From Comamonadaceae bacterium UBA4962 (GTDB lineage: Bacteria > Pseudomonadota > Gammaproteobacteria > Burkholderiales > Burkholderiaceae_C): a stretch of DNA of 64,000 nt. The notes under the pieces are model-generated. The model ran no database searches and was not told the DNA's origin. It worked only from the letters and a program-made list of their open reading frames with translations. The stretch lies in the NCBI GenBank assembly GCA_002397315.1, contig DHAE01000030.1, positions 55,223-119,222 on the forward strand. Reading direction: 5' to 3'. Positions 35,605 to 44,735 of this stretch are shown piece by piece. The position numbers and the translations under genes are program-made. Numbering within the stretch: position 1 is the stretch's first letter; every line of letters starts with the position of its first letter.

Positions 35605-37349
35605 GTGATCAGTCGATGCTGCTGTCCCATTTAGACCTATTGGCCACCGCCCCCGGTGGCGTCGCCAAGTTGCGCGAACTCATCCTCACCCTGGCCGTGC
35701 AAGGCAAGCTGGTGCCGCAAGACCCAGCCGATGAACCGGCAAGTGTGCTGCTGCAGAAGATTCGGGCGGAGAAGGATCGGTTGATCGCCGAAGGCAAGAT
35801 CAAGCGGGACAAGCCGTTGGCGGAGATTGGGGAAGAGGAAAAGCCGTTCGAGTTGCCACAGGGGTGGGAATGGGTAAGGTTTGGAGGGGTGGTCAACGCC
35901 AGTGAGGCGGGTTGGAGTCCTACCTGTATTGGGTCTCCCCGTCGCCCCGGCCATTGGGGTGTTTTGAAGGTCAGCGCAGTCTCTTGGGGGAGATTTGACC
36001 CGACAGCCAACAAGGAACTTCCCTCGGAGCTGGCACCCAAGCCTGAATACGAGGTCAAGGATGGCGACTTCCTTTTGTCTCGGGCGAACACTGCTGAACT
36101 TGTTGCACGCTCGGTGGTGGTCGGCATAGCGGAACCTCAGCTCATGCTGAGCGACAAGATCATTCGGTTGGCGGTTTCCAGTCAGGTGAATCGTGCCTTT
36201 TTCAATATGGTTAACAACGCAAGCTACTCGCGTGAGCACTACGCGGCGAATGCGTCTGGCACCAGCAGTTCAATGAAAAACGTATCGCGTGAGGTGGTGC
36301 TGGCTTTGCCGGTCCCGTTCCCACCGCTCGCCGAACAATCCCGCATCGTCACCCGCGTCGAAGCCCTCATGCGTCTGTGCGATGCGCTGGAGGCCAAGGG
36401 CCAGTTGGAGGCCGCGCAACACGCCCAACTGGTCAGCACCCTGCTGGGCACGCTCACCGCCAGCACCACGCCCGAAGAGCTGGCCGCTAATTGGCAGCGT
36501 GTGGCCCAGCACTTCGACCTGCTGCTGGATCGCCCCGAAGCCATCGACGTCCTGGAGCAAACCTTGCTGCAACTGGCCGTACGCGGACTGCTCGTGCCGC
36601 AAGACCCCACTGATGAACCCGCCAGCGCCCTGCTGCAAAAAATCCGCGCCGAAAAAGATCGCCTCATCGCCACCGGCCAGATCAAACGCGACAAGCCCAT
36701 GCCGCCCATCACCGAAGAGGAAAAGCCGTTCGAGTTGCCGGCGGGATGGGAGTGGGTGAGGTTTGATGAGTTGATTCACCCCCAGAAGCCACTTGCCTAC
36801 GGTGTGCTCGTTCCTGGCCCAGACGTATCGACGGGGGTGCCATTTGTCCGTATTGCTGACCTTTCAACCGTTAATCCGCCCGAAAGACCGGCAAAAACGA
36901 TAACCTTAGAGGTTGATGCACAGTTTTCAAGGACGCGGCTTGAGGGTGGAGAGATATTGATGGGGGTGGTCGGTAGCATCGGGAAGCTGGGTGTCGCACC
37001 CAAGACGTGGGCAGGTGCAAACATTGCGCGTGCTATTTGCCGAATTGTTCCAGCTGACGCGGGGCTTCATGAGTTTGTGCTCTTTCTGCTGGAGACCAAG
37101 TTCATGCAAGAGAGCTTTGCTGGTGACACGCGAACGTTGGCACAACCGACGTTGAACATTGGTCTGATACGCGCTGCTTTGACGCCAATGCCGCCCGCAG
37201 CAGAACAATCCCGCATCGTCACTCTCGTCACTGCCCTGCGCCGCCTGTGCGCCGACCTGCGCCAGCGCCTGGCCGAACGCCAGTCCGTGCAGGCCCGTCT
37301 GGCCGAGGCGCTGGTGGAGACCGCCTGCTTTTCTTCGGAGCCTTTCTGA
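35601..37349 (+). CDS. hsdS: Type I restriction enzyme specificity subunit S
   Basis: 582 residues from a GTG that overlaps the HEPN stop; an ATG at 35616 is an alternative. Two target-recognition domains (about 75-265 and 380-560) are separated by helical conserved regions. Both half-repeats contain LVPQDP(A/T)DEPAS(V/A)LLQKIRAEKD, KIKRDKP/QIKRDKP and FELP(Q/A)GWEWVRF. The recognition domains are AT-richer and less conserved than the helices, as is usual. The recognised sequence cannot be predicted. A longer frame from 35520 overlaps the HEPN gene and is rejected. Confidence 0.92.
   Translation: MSDQSMLLSHLDLLATAPGGVAKLRELILTLAVQGKLVPQDPADEPASVLLQKIRAEKDRLIAEGKIKRDKPLAEIGEEEKPFELPQGWEWVRFGGVVNASEAGWSPTCIGSPRRPGHWGVLKVSAVSWGRFDPTANKELPSELAPKPEYEVKDGDFLLSRANTAELVARSVVVGIAEPQLMLSDKIIRLAVSSQVNRAFFNMVNNASYSREHYAANASGTSSSMKNVSREVVLALPVPFPPLAEQSRIVTRVEALMRLCDALEAKGQLEAAQHAQLVSTLLGTLTASTTPEELAANWQRVAQHFDLLLDRPEAIDVLEQTLLQLAVRGLLVPQDPTDEPASALLQKIRAEKDRLIATGQIKRDKPMPPITEEEKPFELPAGWEWVRFDELIHPQKPLAYGVLVPGPDVSTGVPFVRIADLSTVNPPERPAKTITLEVDAQFSRTRLEGGEILMGVVGSIGKLGVAPKTWAGANIARAICRIVPADAGLHEFVLFLLETKFMQESFAGDTRTLAQPTLNIGLIRAALTPMPPAAEQSRIVTLVTALRRLCADLRQRLAERQSVQARLAEALVETACFSSEPF
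35832..35857 (+). repeat. Internal hsdS repeat, copy 1
   Basis: A 26-base stretch (containing GAAGAGGAAAAGCCGTTCG) just before the first recognition domain; copy 2 at 36714-36739 is identical and precedes the second. Confidence 0.85.
36714..36739 (+). repeat. Internal hsdS repeat, copy 2
   Basis: Identical to 35832-35857. The pair frames the first recognition domain and the central conserved region, so it could support recombination that swaps or removes a domain. Confidence 0.85.
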
Positions 37350-39055
37350 TGAGTCCCATCGCCCTGCGAGCCATGTTGGAGTCCTTGCGGAGCCTGCCGC
37401 GCGAGCAGGCGGTGGTGGAGTTCAAGTCGAATTTGGTCGATCCCGAGAAGATCGGGGCCTACATTTCAGGGCTGGCCAACACGGCTGCCTTGCAAGGCCG
37501 CGACCGTGCCTGGCTGGTGTGGGGCGTGGAAGATGAAAGCCATCGGGTGCTGGGTACGGTGTTCGATCCGTTCGGGCAGAAGATTGGCAATCAGTCTTTA
37601 CAGATGTGGCTGCAGGTGATGACGCAGCCCCGTGCCGACTTTGCCTTCCACGAGCTGGACTGTGACGGTCTGCGGGTGGTGATGCTGGAAATTCACCCCA
37701 CACGCGCTGCGCCCATGGCCTTTCAACACACACGCTACATCCGCGTGGATACCCACTTGGTGAAACTGGCGGACTATCCCAGCCATGAAGCGCGCTTGTG
37801 GAATGCTCTGGGCACATCAGAAGACTGGACGGGCGTAGTAGTGCCTGAGGCAACGCTGGATGATCTAGACCCCAAGGCCGTTGTTGCCGCACGGGTGCGC
37901 TACGCCGAGTACTTGGTGCGTGGTGAGCCTGACGCTTCGAAGCACGAGGCGATCCGTACCGAAGTGGCAACATTGACGGTGCCAACGCTGCTGAACAAGG
38001 CCCGTGTGACCAAGCAGGGACGGGTGACCAGGGCAGCCCTGCTGCTGTTGGGCAAGGATGAGTCATCGCACTTCCTCGCTCCTGCGGACGCGAAGATGAC
38101 CTGGGTGCTGCGCGATGCCGGCAACGATACGGTCACGTCACAGCCGTTTGGCGTCCCCTTCCTCCTGGCCACGGAGCAGTTGTGCGCCCGCATTCGCAAC
38201 GTGACGCTGGACCACATGCCCGATGGTTCGCTGTTCCCTACGCCTGTGCCGCAGTACGACAACTGGGTGCTGCGCGAGGCGCTGCATAACTGCGTGGCGC
38301 ACCAGGACTATGTGCTGGGCGGCAAGATCAATGTGGTGGAACACCCGGATCGGCTGGTGTTCAGCAATCTGGGGCAGTTCATACCGGAGAGCGTGGCGTG
38401 GATGCTGGAGCACCAGTCGCCGCCAGAGCACTATCGCAACCAGTGGCTTGCCGGCGCGATGATTCGGCTGAGAATGATCGAGCAGGCGGGCAGCGGAATA
38501 CGGCGGATGTTCACGACCCAGCGCCAGCGGCAGTTTCCGTTGCCCGACTACGAGTTTGGTCGGACCCCGCAGGGGTTTCCGCGCGTGGAATTGACCTTGC
38601 AGGGGCGGATGCTGGATTCCAAGTTCGCGCGGGTGTTGATGGCGCGCCCGGATTTGAGCTTGGGCCAGGTTCTGCTGCTGGACAGGGTGCAGAAAGGCCT
38701 GACTCTCTCACCTTCAGAGGCCCGGAGTTTGCGCGATCTTGGGCTCATTGAAGGACGTGCGCCCGGCTATTTCATCTCGGCCAAGATGGCGGATGCGTTG
38801 GGGCAGAAGGCGAAGTACATCCACCAGCGGGGTCTGGATGACCGTTACTACCAAAAATTGGTGCTGGACTACCTGCAGCAGTATGGTCAGGCCACTAGAA
38901 CGGATCTGGACGCCTTGTTGCTGCGGAAGCTGCCAGATGTTCTGACTGACATGCAGAAGGCCAACAAGGTCAAGAACTTGATGCAAAGCATGAAACGGGC
39001 TGGGCTGATACAGCCTCATGGAGCCCGCTCCGCTGCGGTTTGGCGGTTGTGTTGA
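37349..39055 (+). CDS. AlbA_2/Schlafen-type protein with GHKL-like ATPase domain
   Basis: 568 residues. The N-terminal AlbA_2 (Schlafen) domain shows VVEFKSNLVDPEKIGAYISG and DRAWLVWGVED. The central region ends in an HATPase_c_4-like fold with REALHNCVAHQDY near residue 308, VEHPDRLVFSNLGQFIPES and IEQAGSGIRRMF near 378. A winged-helix tail follows (LDYLQQYGQATRTDLDALL). Related proteins occur in defence islands and as putative regulators. It starts inside the hsdS stop (TGATG), tying it to the restriction unit. Nuclease activity is possible but not shown by the residues seen. Confidence 0.8.
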   Translation: MSPIALRAMLESLRSLPREQAVVEFKSNLVDPEKIGAYISGLANTAALQGRDRAWLVWGVEDESHRVLGTVFDPFGQKIGNQSLQMWLQVMTQPRADFAFHELDCDGLRVVMLEIHPTRAAPMAFQHTRYIRVDTHLVKLADYPSHEARLWNALGTSEDWTGVVVPEATLDDLDPKAVVAARVRYAEYLVRGEPDASKHEAIRTEVATLTVPTLLNKARVTKQGRVTRAALLLLGKDESSHFLAPADAKMTWVLRDAGNDTVTSQPFGVPFLLATEQLCARIRNVTLDHMPDGSLFPTPVPQYDNWVLREALHNCVAHQDYVLGGKINVVEHPDRLVFSNLGQFIPESVAWMLEHQSPPEHYRNQWLAGAMIRLRMIEQAGSGIRRMFTTQRQRQFPLPDYEFGRTPQGFPRVELTLQGRMLDSKFARVLMARPDLSLGQVLLLDRVQKGLTLSPSEARSLRDLGLIEGRAPGYFISAKMADALGQKAKYIHQRGLDDRYYQKLVLDYLQQYGQATRTDLDALLLRKLPDVLTDMQKANKVKNLMQSMKRAGLIQPHGARSAAVWRLC

Positions 39056-39066
39056 CCGGAACTAGA

Positions 39067-39158
39067 TAGACAACAACCACGGTTGTTTAACCATGGATGT
39101 TGTCCTAAGTTGTTGATTTGTATATTGTCTAGCGCGTTTTGAGGCGCTATTTAGACAA
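39067..39158. repeat. Cluster of short inverted repeats between the island and gyrB
   Basis: AT-rich DNA with TAGACAA at 39067-39073 and 39152-39158 and its inverse TTGTCTA at 39125-39131. It also has a perfect 7-bp palindrome AACAACC/GGTTGTT (39072-39087) and TAGCGC/GCGCTA (39130-39149) followed by TTT. The last could terminate transcription from either side. The set marks the junction of the island with core DNA. Confidence 0.6.
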
Positions 39159-39173
39159 GAAAGGTCGATGTCG

Positions 39174-41795
39174 TTAGACATCAATATTCCCCGCCCGGAG
39201 CGCATTCGTCTCAATAAAGTCCCTGCGCGGCTCCACCTCATCCCCCATCAGCATCGTGAACACCCGGTCCGCCTCGATCGCGTCTTCGATCTGCACGCGC
39301 AGCAGGCGGCGCACTTCGGGGTCCATCGTCGTTTCCCAGAGCTGTTCGGGGTTCATCTCGCCCAGGCCCTTGTAGCGCTGGCGGCTGGTGGTGCGTTCGG
39401 CTTCCTTGATGAGCCAGGCCATGGCCTGGCGGAAGTCGCCGACTTTCTCTTCGCGCTGGCGTTCGCCTTCGCCGCGCAGCACCCTGGCGCCTTCGCCGAG
39501 CAGGCCGCGGAAGGTGTGGGCGGCTTCGGCCAGGGCGGCGTAGTCGGCGCCGTGCACGAAGTCCTGCGTGATGATGCTGCTCTTGATGTTGCCGTGGTGG
39601 CGGCGGCTGATGCGCAGCACGGGCTTGTCGGTGCGGGCGTCGAATTCGCCGGCCACTTCGGCGGGCACGCCGGTGGTGGTCAGCTCGCGCAGCTTGGCCT
39701 GCAGGGCGACGGCGCTGGCTTCGGCGTCTTCCACGGTGTCGAGGTTGAGTGCCACGCCGTCGGCGATCGCGCGCAGGGCCTCGCGGTCCATGAAGGCGGA
39801 GAGGCGTTCGATGACGGCTTCGGCCACCTGGTGCTTCTGCGCCAGGGTGCCGAGGGTCTCGCCCTCAAGCGTGCGGGCCTGTTCGCCGCCGGTGGTCACG
39901 CTGGCGTCGCGCAGGGCCACGCGCAGCAGGAAGGTGTCGAGCGCGGGGCCGTCCTTCAGGTACAGCTCTTCCTTGCCGTTCTTCACCTTGTAGAGCGGCG
40001 GCTGGGCGATGTAGATGTGGCCGCGCTCGACCAGTTCGGGCATCTGGCGGTAGAAGAAGGTGAGCAGCAGGGTGCGGATGTGCGCGCCGTCCACGTCGGC
40101 ATCGGTCATGATGATGATGCGGTGGTAGCGCAGCTTGTCGACGTTGAAATCGTCCGCGCCGCTCTTGCCGGTGCCGTCGGCACTCGCCTTGCCGATGCCG
40201 GTGCCCAGGGCGGTGATGAGCGTCAGGATTTCGTTGGAGGTGAGCAGCTTCTCGTAGCGCGCCTTCTCCACGTTCAGGATCTTGCCGCGCAGCGGCAGGA
40301 TGGCCTGGAACTTCCGGTCGCGGCCCTGCTTGGCGGAGCCGCCGGCGGAGTCGCCCTCGACGATGTAGATCTCGCTCATCGCCGGGTCTTTCTCCTGGCA
40401 GTCGGCGAGCTTGCCGGGCAGGCCCATGCCGTCGAGCACGCCCTTGCGGCGCGTCATCTCGCGGGCCTTGCGCGCGGCCTCGCGGGCACGCGCGGCTTCC
40501 ACGATCTTGCCGCAGAGGATCTTGGCGTCGTTGGGGCGCTCTTCCAGGTAGTCGGTCAGGGCCTTGGCGACGATGTCTTCCACGGGCGCGCGCACTTCGC
40601 TGGAGACGAGCTTGTCCTTGGTCTGGCTGCTGAACTTCGGCTCGGGCACCTTGACCGACAGCACGCAGCACAGGCCTTCGCGCATGTCGTCGCCGGCCAC
40701 CTCGACCTTGGCCTTCTTGGCCATCTCGTTCTGCTCGATGTACTTGCCGATGACGCGCGTCATGGCGGCGCGCAGGCCGGTCAGGTGGGTGCCGCCGTCG
40801 CGCTGCGGGATGTTGTTGGTGAAGCAGAGCACCTGCTCGCTGTAGCCGTCGTTCCACTGCATGGCCACTTCGACGCCGATCTCGGTGCCGGGAATGCCGC
40901 CGTAGGTCTCGGCGGGGCGGCTGCCCGTGGCGTGGAAGGCGGTGGGGTGCAGCACCTTCTTGCTGGCGTTGATGAAGTCGACGAAGCCCTTGACGCCGCC
41001 GGCGCCGGAGAAGTCGTCTTCCTTGCCGGTGCGCTCGTCCTTCAGGCGGATGCGCACGCCGTTGTTCAGGAACGAGAGTTCGCGCAGGCGCTTGGCGAGG
41101 ATCTCGTAGTGGAAGTCGTTGTTCTCCTTGAAGATCTCGGTGTCGGGCAGGAAGTGCACTTCCGTGCCGCGCTTGTCGGTCTCGCCGGTCACGCGCATGG
41201 GCGAGACCTCGACGCCGTTCACCGTCTCCAGGATGCGGTTCTGCACGAAGCCCTGGCTGAATTCCAGCACGTGCACCTTGCCGTCGCGGCGCACGGTGAG
41301 GCGCAGCATCTTGCTGAGCGCGTTCACGCAGGAGACGCCCACGCCGTGCAGGCCGCCCGAGACCTTGTAGCTGTTCTGGTTGAACTTGCCGCCCGCATGC
41401 AGTTCGGTGAGCGCGATCTCGGCGGCCGAGCGCTTGGGCTCGTGCTTGTCGTCCATCTTCACGCCGGTGGGAATGCCGCGGCCGTTGTCGGTGACGCTGA
41501 TGGAGTTGTCGGAGTGGATGGTGACGACGATGTCGTCGCAGTGGCCCGCCAGCGCCTCGTCGATGGAGTTGTCCACCACTTCGAACACGAGGTGGTGCAG
41601 GCCCGTGCCGTCCGACGTGTCGCCGATGTACATGCCGGGGCGCTTGCGCACGGCCTCCAGGCCTTCCAGGATCTGGATCGCGCCTTCGCCGTACCCCTCG
41701 CTGGCGCCGGCCTGCCGGGTATCGATCTTGTGCGTGGGCTGCGCGTCGCCCGCGACGTTCTCGGAGGGCTCGGGCAGTTGGTTCTCAGCGGTCAT
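39174..41795 (-). CDS. gyrB: DNA gyrase subunit B
   Basis: 873 residues. It has the GHKL ATPase domain (EGLEAVRKRPGMYIGD, VVDNSIDEALAGHCD, GRGIPTGVK, GLHGVGVSCVNALS), the transducer, and the TOPRIM domain with IVEGDSAGGSAKQGRDRKFQAI and MTDADVDGAHIRTLLLTFF. An extra region of about 100 residues before YKGLGEMNPEQLWETTMDPE is normal for beta- and gammaproteobacterial GyrB. It introduces negative supercoils with GyrA. The chosen start is MTAENQLPEP. It lies 77 bases downstream of dnaN. Confidence 0.97.
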   Translation of the reverse strand: MTAENQLPEPSENVAGDAQPTHKIDTRQAGASEGYGEGAIQILEGLEAVRKRPGMYIGDTSDGTGLHHLVFEVVDNSIDEALAGHCDDIVVTIHSDNSISVTDNGRGIPTGVKMDDKHEPKRSAAEIALTELHAGGKFNQNSYKVSGGLHGVGVSCVNALSKMLRLTVRRDGKVHVLEFSQGFVQNRILETVNGVEVSPMRVTGETDKRGTEVHFLPDTEIFKENNDFHYEILAKRLRELSFLNNGVRIRLKDERTGKEDDFSGAGGVKGFVDFINASKKVLHPTAFHATGSRPAETYGGIPGTEIGVEVAMQWNDGYSEQVLCFTNNIPQRDGGTHLTGLRAAMTRVIGKYIEQNEMAKKAKVEVAGDDMREGLCCVLSVKVPEPKFSSQTKDKLVSSEVRAPVEDIVAKALTDYLEERPNDAKILCGKIVEAARAREAARKAREMTRRKGVLDGMGLPGKLADCQEKDPAMSEIYIVEGDSAGGSAKQGRDRKFQAILPLRGKILNVEKARYEKLLTSNEILTLITALGTGIGKASADGTGKSGADDFNVDKLRYHRIIIMTDADVDGAHIRTLLLTFFYRQMPELVERGHIYIAQPPLYKVKNGKEELYLKDGPALDTFLLRVALRDASVTTGGEQARTLEGETLGTLAQKHQVAEAVIERLSAFMDREALRAIADGVALNLDTVEDAEASAVALQAKLRELTTTGVPAEVAGEFDARTDKPVLRISRRHHGNIKSSIITQDFVHGADYAALAEAAHTFRGLLGEGARVLRGEGERQREEKVGDFRQAMAWLIKEAERTTSRQRYKGLGEMNPEQLWETTMDPEVRRLLRVQIEDAIEADRVFTMLMGDEVEPRRDFIETNALRAGNIDV

Positions 41796-41872
41796 GGATG
41801 GGTAGCCTCGGGTCCGGGGACGCCGCGGTGCGGCGTCCGATGGGGTCAAAAGAAGTCGGGGGCCGGCGCACG

Positions 41873-42991
41873 TCAGATGCGCATCGGCATCACGACGTAC
41901 TTGAAGCTCTCGTTGTCGGGGATGGTCATCAGCGCGGAGCTGTTGCCGTCGGAGAGGTCCACGCGCACCATGTCCTGGCCCATGTTCGCGAGCGCGTCGA
42001 TGAGGTAGGTGACGTTGAAGCCGATCTCGATGGTGTCGCCGCCGTAGTCGATGTCGAGCTCGTCCACGGCCTCTTCCTGCTCGGCGTTGTTGGACGCCAC
42101 GCGCAGGGTGCCGGGTTCGATGTTCAGGCGCACGCCCTTGAACTTGTCGCTGGTCATGATGGCGGTGCGCTGCAGGCTGGCCAGCAGCGGCGCGCGGCCC
42201 AGGGTGACGCTGTTCTTGTGGCCCTTGGGGATCACGCGGTTGTAGTCGGGGAACTTGCCCTCGACCAGCTTCGTGACGAACTCCATGCCGCCGAAGGTGA
42301 ACTTCGCCTGGTTGTTGGCGAACTGCATCTCGATGTGGGGCTGGTTCTCGCCGCCGGCATCCGACAGCAGGCGCTGCAGCTCCAGCACGGTCTTGCGCGG
42401 CAGGATGACTTCCTGCTTGGGCACTTCCACGTCGAGCGTGGCGCTCGCGAAGGCCAGGCGGTGGCCATCGGTGGCGACCAGGCTCAGCGTGTTGCCCTCG
42501 GCCACGAACAGGATGCCGTTCAGGTAGTAGCGGATGTCCTGCACCGCCATGGCGAACGAGACCTGGCCGAGCAGGTCCTTGAGCACCTTCTGCGGCACGC
42601 TGAACGCGGGGCCGAAAGCGGCGGATTCCTGCACCAGGGGGAAGTCTTCGGCGGGCAGCGACTGCAGCGTGAAGCGGCTCTTGCCGCCCTTGAGCACCAG
42701 CTTGGACTGCTGCGACTCCAGGCTCACCGTCTGGTCGGCGGGCATGGTCTTGAGGATGTCGATCAGCTTGCGCGCGCCCACCGTGGTGGTGAAGTCGCCC
42801 GTGTCGCCGCCGAGTTCGGCGGTGGTGCGGATCTGGATCTCCAGGTCGCTCGTGGTGAGCTGCAGGGCGTTGCCCGTCTTGCGGATCAGCACGTTGGCCA
42901 GGATGGGCAGCGTGTGACGGCGCTCGACGATGCCGGCGACCGATTGCAGTACCGCGAGAACCTTGTCTTGTGTTGCCTTCAGGACGATCAT
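41873..42991 (-). CDS. dnaN: DNA polymerase III beta sliding clamp
   Basis: 372 residues with three clamp domains. It begins MIVLKATQDKVLAVLQSVAGIVERRHTLPIL and ends VVMPMRI, the conserved C-terminus that forms the partner-binding pocket. ATDGHRLAFA and FPDYNRVIPK are also present. The dimer ring tethers polymerase to DNA. It follows dnaA in the usual order; the 164-base gap may hold an internal promoter. Confidence 0.97.
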   Translation of the reverse strand: MIVLKATQDKVLAVLQSVAGIVERRHTLPILANVLIRKTGNALQLTTSDLEIQIRTTAELGGDTGDFTTTVGARKLIDILKTMPADQTVSLESQQSKLVLKGGKSRFTLQSLPAEDFPLVQESAAFGPAFSVPQKVLKDLLGQVSFAMAVQDIRYYLNGILFVAEGNTLSLVATDGHRLAFASATLDVEVPKQEVILPRKTVLELQRLLSDAGGENQPHIEMQFANNQAKFTFGGMEFVTKLVEGKFPDYNRVIPKGHKNSVTLGRAPLLASLQRTAIMTSDKFKGVRLNIEPGTLRVASNNAEQEEAVDELDIDYGGDTIEIGFNVTYLIDALANMGQDMVRVDLSDGNSSALMTIPDNESFKYVVMPMRI

Positions 42992-43155
42992 GTCTTCAAC
43001 CCCTAGTGATTTGTGCGACGGTGCCGGGCCGCCCGGCGGCCGCGGGGAAACGGCCTGCGCGGGCCTCCCCCGGCCAACCCGGCATTTTGCCCGGGAACCG
43101 GGTCGTTTCCTGGGCGCGGGCGGGTGTCACCGTGGTCTTGTGGTGGCGGGCCGCG

Positions 43156-44577
43156 TCAGCCCTTGAGCGTCTGTTCCAGCACGTGCAGCTGCTGGTTCAG
43201 TTCCGTGAGCTGCTGGCGCTCGCCCGCGATCTTGCGCACCGCGTGCAGCACCGTCGTGTGGTCGCGCCCGCCGAACAGCTCGCCGATCTCGGGCAGGCTC
43301 TTCTGCGTGAGTTCCTTGGCGAGGTACATGGCGATCTGGCGCGGCCGGGCGATCGAGGCCGGGCGCTTCTTGCTGTACATGTCCGCCACCTTGATCTTGT
43401 AGTAGTCGGCGACGGTCTTCTGGATGTTCTCCACGCTGATCTGCCGGTTCTGGATCGACAGCAGATCGCGCAGCGCCTCGCGGGCGAGCTGGATGGAGAC
43501 TTCCTTCTGGTTGAAGCGCGAATAGGCCAGGATCTTGCGCAATGCGCCTTCGAGTTCGCGCACGTTGGAGCGCACGTTCTTGGCCACGAAGAAGGCGACT
43601 TCCTCGGGCATCTCGGCGCTCTCGGCGCGGGCCTTGTTGATCAGGATCGCCACGCGCATTTCAAGCTCGGGCGGCTCGATCGTGACGGTGAGGCCGGAGT
43701 CGAAGCGCGAGACGAGCCGCTCGTGGATGTTCGCGAGGCCCTTCGGGTACGTGTCCGAGGTCATCACGATGTGGCTCTTCTTGGCCAGCAGCGCCTCGAA
43801 GGCGTTGAAGAACTCCTCCTGCGTGCGGTCCTTGTTCGCGAAGAACTGCACATCGTCGATCAGCAGCAGGTCGAGCGAGTGGTAGTGCGCCTTGAATTCG
43901 TCGAAGGTGCGGCGTTGGTAGGCCTTAACCACATCCGAGACGAACTGCTCGGCATGGATGTAGAGAACTTTCGCGTCGGGCTTGTCCTGCAGCAGGCGGT
44001 TGCCCACCGCGTGCACCAGGTGGGTCTTGCCCAGGCCCACGCCGCCGTAGATGAAGAGCGGGTTGTAGAGGTGCCCGGGCGAGCCCGCGACGTGCATCGC
44101 GGCGGACCGCGCCATGCGGTTGGCCGTGCCCTCCACGAGGGTCTCGAACGTGAGCGCCGGGTTGAGGCGCGAGCGGAACGGCACGGCCGTGGGCTCGTCC
44201 GACGGGGTGGCGCCGATGGGGGTTTCGGACGGGGCGGCTGGCTGGGGCGCGGCGGGGCGAACCACCGTACGGGCCACGGTTTCACGCTGAGCGAGCGCTA
44301 ACTCCAGCGTGACCGGCTGGCCATAGAGGCCCTCCAGCAGGGCGGTGATGCGGCCCGCGTACTGGGCGCGGATCCAGTCGAGCTTGAAGCGGTTGGCCAC
44401 CAGCAGGGTGACCTTGGAGAAATCGGGGGCGACCTGGGCGACGAGCGGCTTGATCCAGGTGTTGAACTGCTGTTCGGGCAGGTCTTGTGCGAGCTGTTCT
44501 GCGCAGGCCTGCCAGAGCCCCTGGCCGGGATCGGCGCCAGCGTCGAGGTCGGGGCTGCGGGAGGGTTCCTCGGTCAT
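43156..44577 (-). CDS. dnaA: Chromosomal replication initiator DnaA
   Basis: 473 residues: domain I (LWQACAEQLAQDLPEQQFNTWIKPL), a Pro/Ala-rich linker (about 90-130), the AAA+ domain with Walker A GGVGLGKTHLVHA and Walker B LLIDDVQFFANKD, and domain IV with SLPEIGELFGGRDHTTVLHAVRKI, the DnaA-box-binding signature. It initiates replication and represses its own gene. A DnaA box overlaps its predicted -35. Confidence 0.97.
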   Translation of the reverse strand: MTEEPSRSPDLDAGADPGQGLWQACAEQLAQDLPEQQFNTWIKPLVAQVAPDFSKVTLLVANRFKLDWIRAQYAGRITALLEGLYGQPVTLELALAQRETVARTVVRPAAPQPAAPSETPIGATPSDEPTAVPFRSRLNPALTFETLVEGTANRMARSAAMHVAGSPGHLYNPLFIYGGVGLGKTHLVHAVGNRLLQDKPDAKVLYIHAEQFVSDVVKAYQRRTFDEFKAHYHSLDLLLIDDVQFFANKDRTQEEFFNAFEALLAKKSHIVMTSDTYPKGLANIHERLVSRFDSGLTVTIEPPELEMRVAILINKARAESAEMPEEVAFFVAKNVRSNVRELEGALRKILAYSRFNQKEVSIQLAREALRDLLSIQNRQISVENIQKTVADYYKIKVADMYSKKRPASIARPRQIAMYLAKELTQKSLPEIGELFGGRDHTTVLHAVRKIAGERQQLTELNQQLHVLEQTLKG

Positions 44578-44594
44578 GAAGGCGGTTTTGTTGT

Positions 44595-44654
44595 TGTGGA
44601 TAGGAGGAACGGATCAGGGCCTGGGATTGTAGCTTTTCAAGGGGTTATCCACAA
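44595..44654 (-). promoter_or_regulatory. dnaA promoter with two DnaA boxes
   Basis: On the minus strand -35 TTGTGG (44649-44654) and -10 TACAAT (44626-44631) are separated by 17 bases. The perfect DnaA box TTATCCACA (44645-44653, plus strand) covers the -35, and a one-mismatch box lies at 44595-44603. This suits autorepression. The neighbouring DNA up to rpmH is GC-rich with no unwinding element. Confidence 0.65.
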
Positions 44655-44706
44655 GCTGGGCAGGGCCCGCCGGGGTCTGCTATAACCCCGCCGCGGCGCC
44701 CGAGCA

Positions 44707-44735
44707 TTGCCACCTGGCATGAAGCCTGTGATAAT
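44707..44735 (+). promoter_or_regulatory. rpmH promoter
   Basis: -35 TTGCCA (44707-44712) and -10 GATAAT (44730-44735) with exact 17-base spacing, followed by a leader of about 160 bases containing the short hairpin CCCTGAATGCGTTCAGGG. Confidence 0.65.

Noticed and set aside
39168..42008. A 946-codon open frame on the plus strand opposite gyrB
   Set aside because: It mirrors gyrB exactly, has the His/Ala/Gly/Arg/Leu-rich composition of antisense frames in high-GC DNA, and shows no domain.
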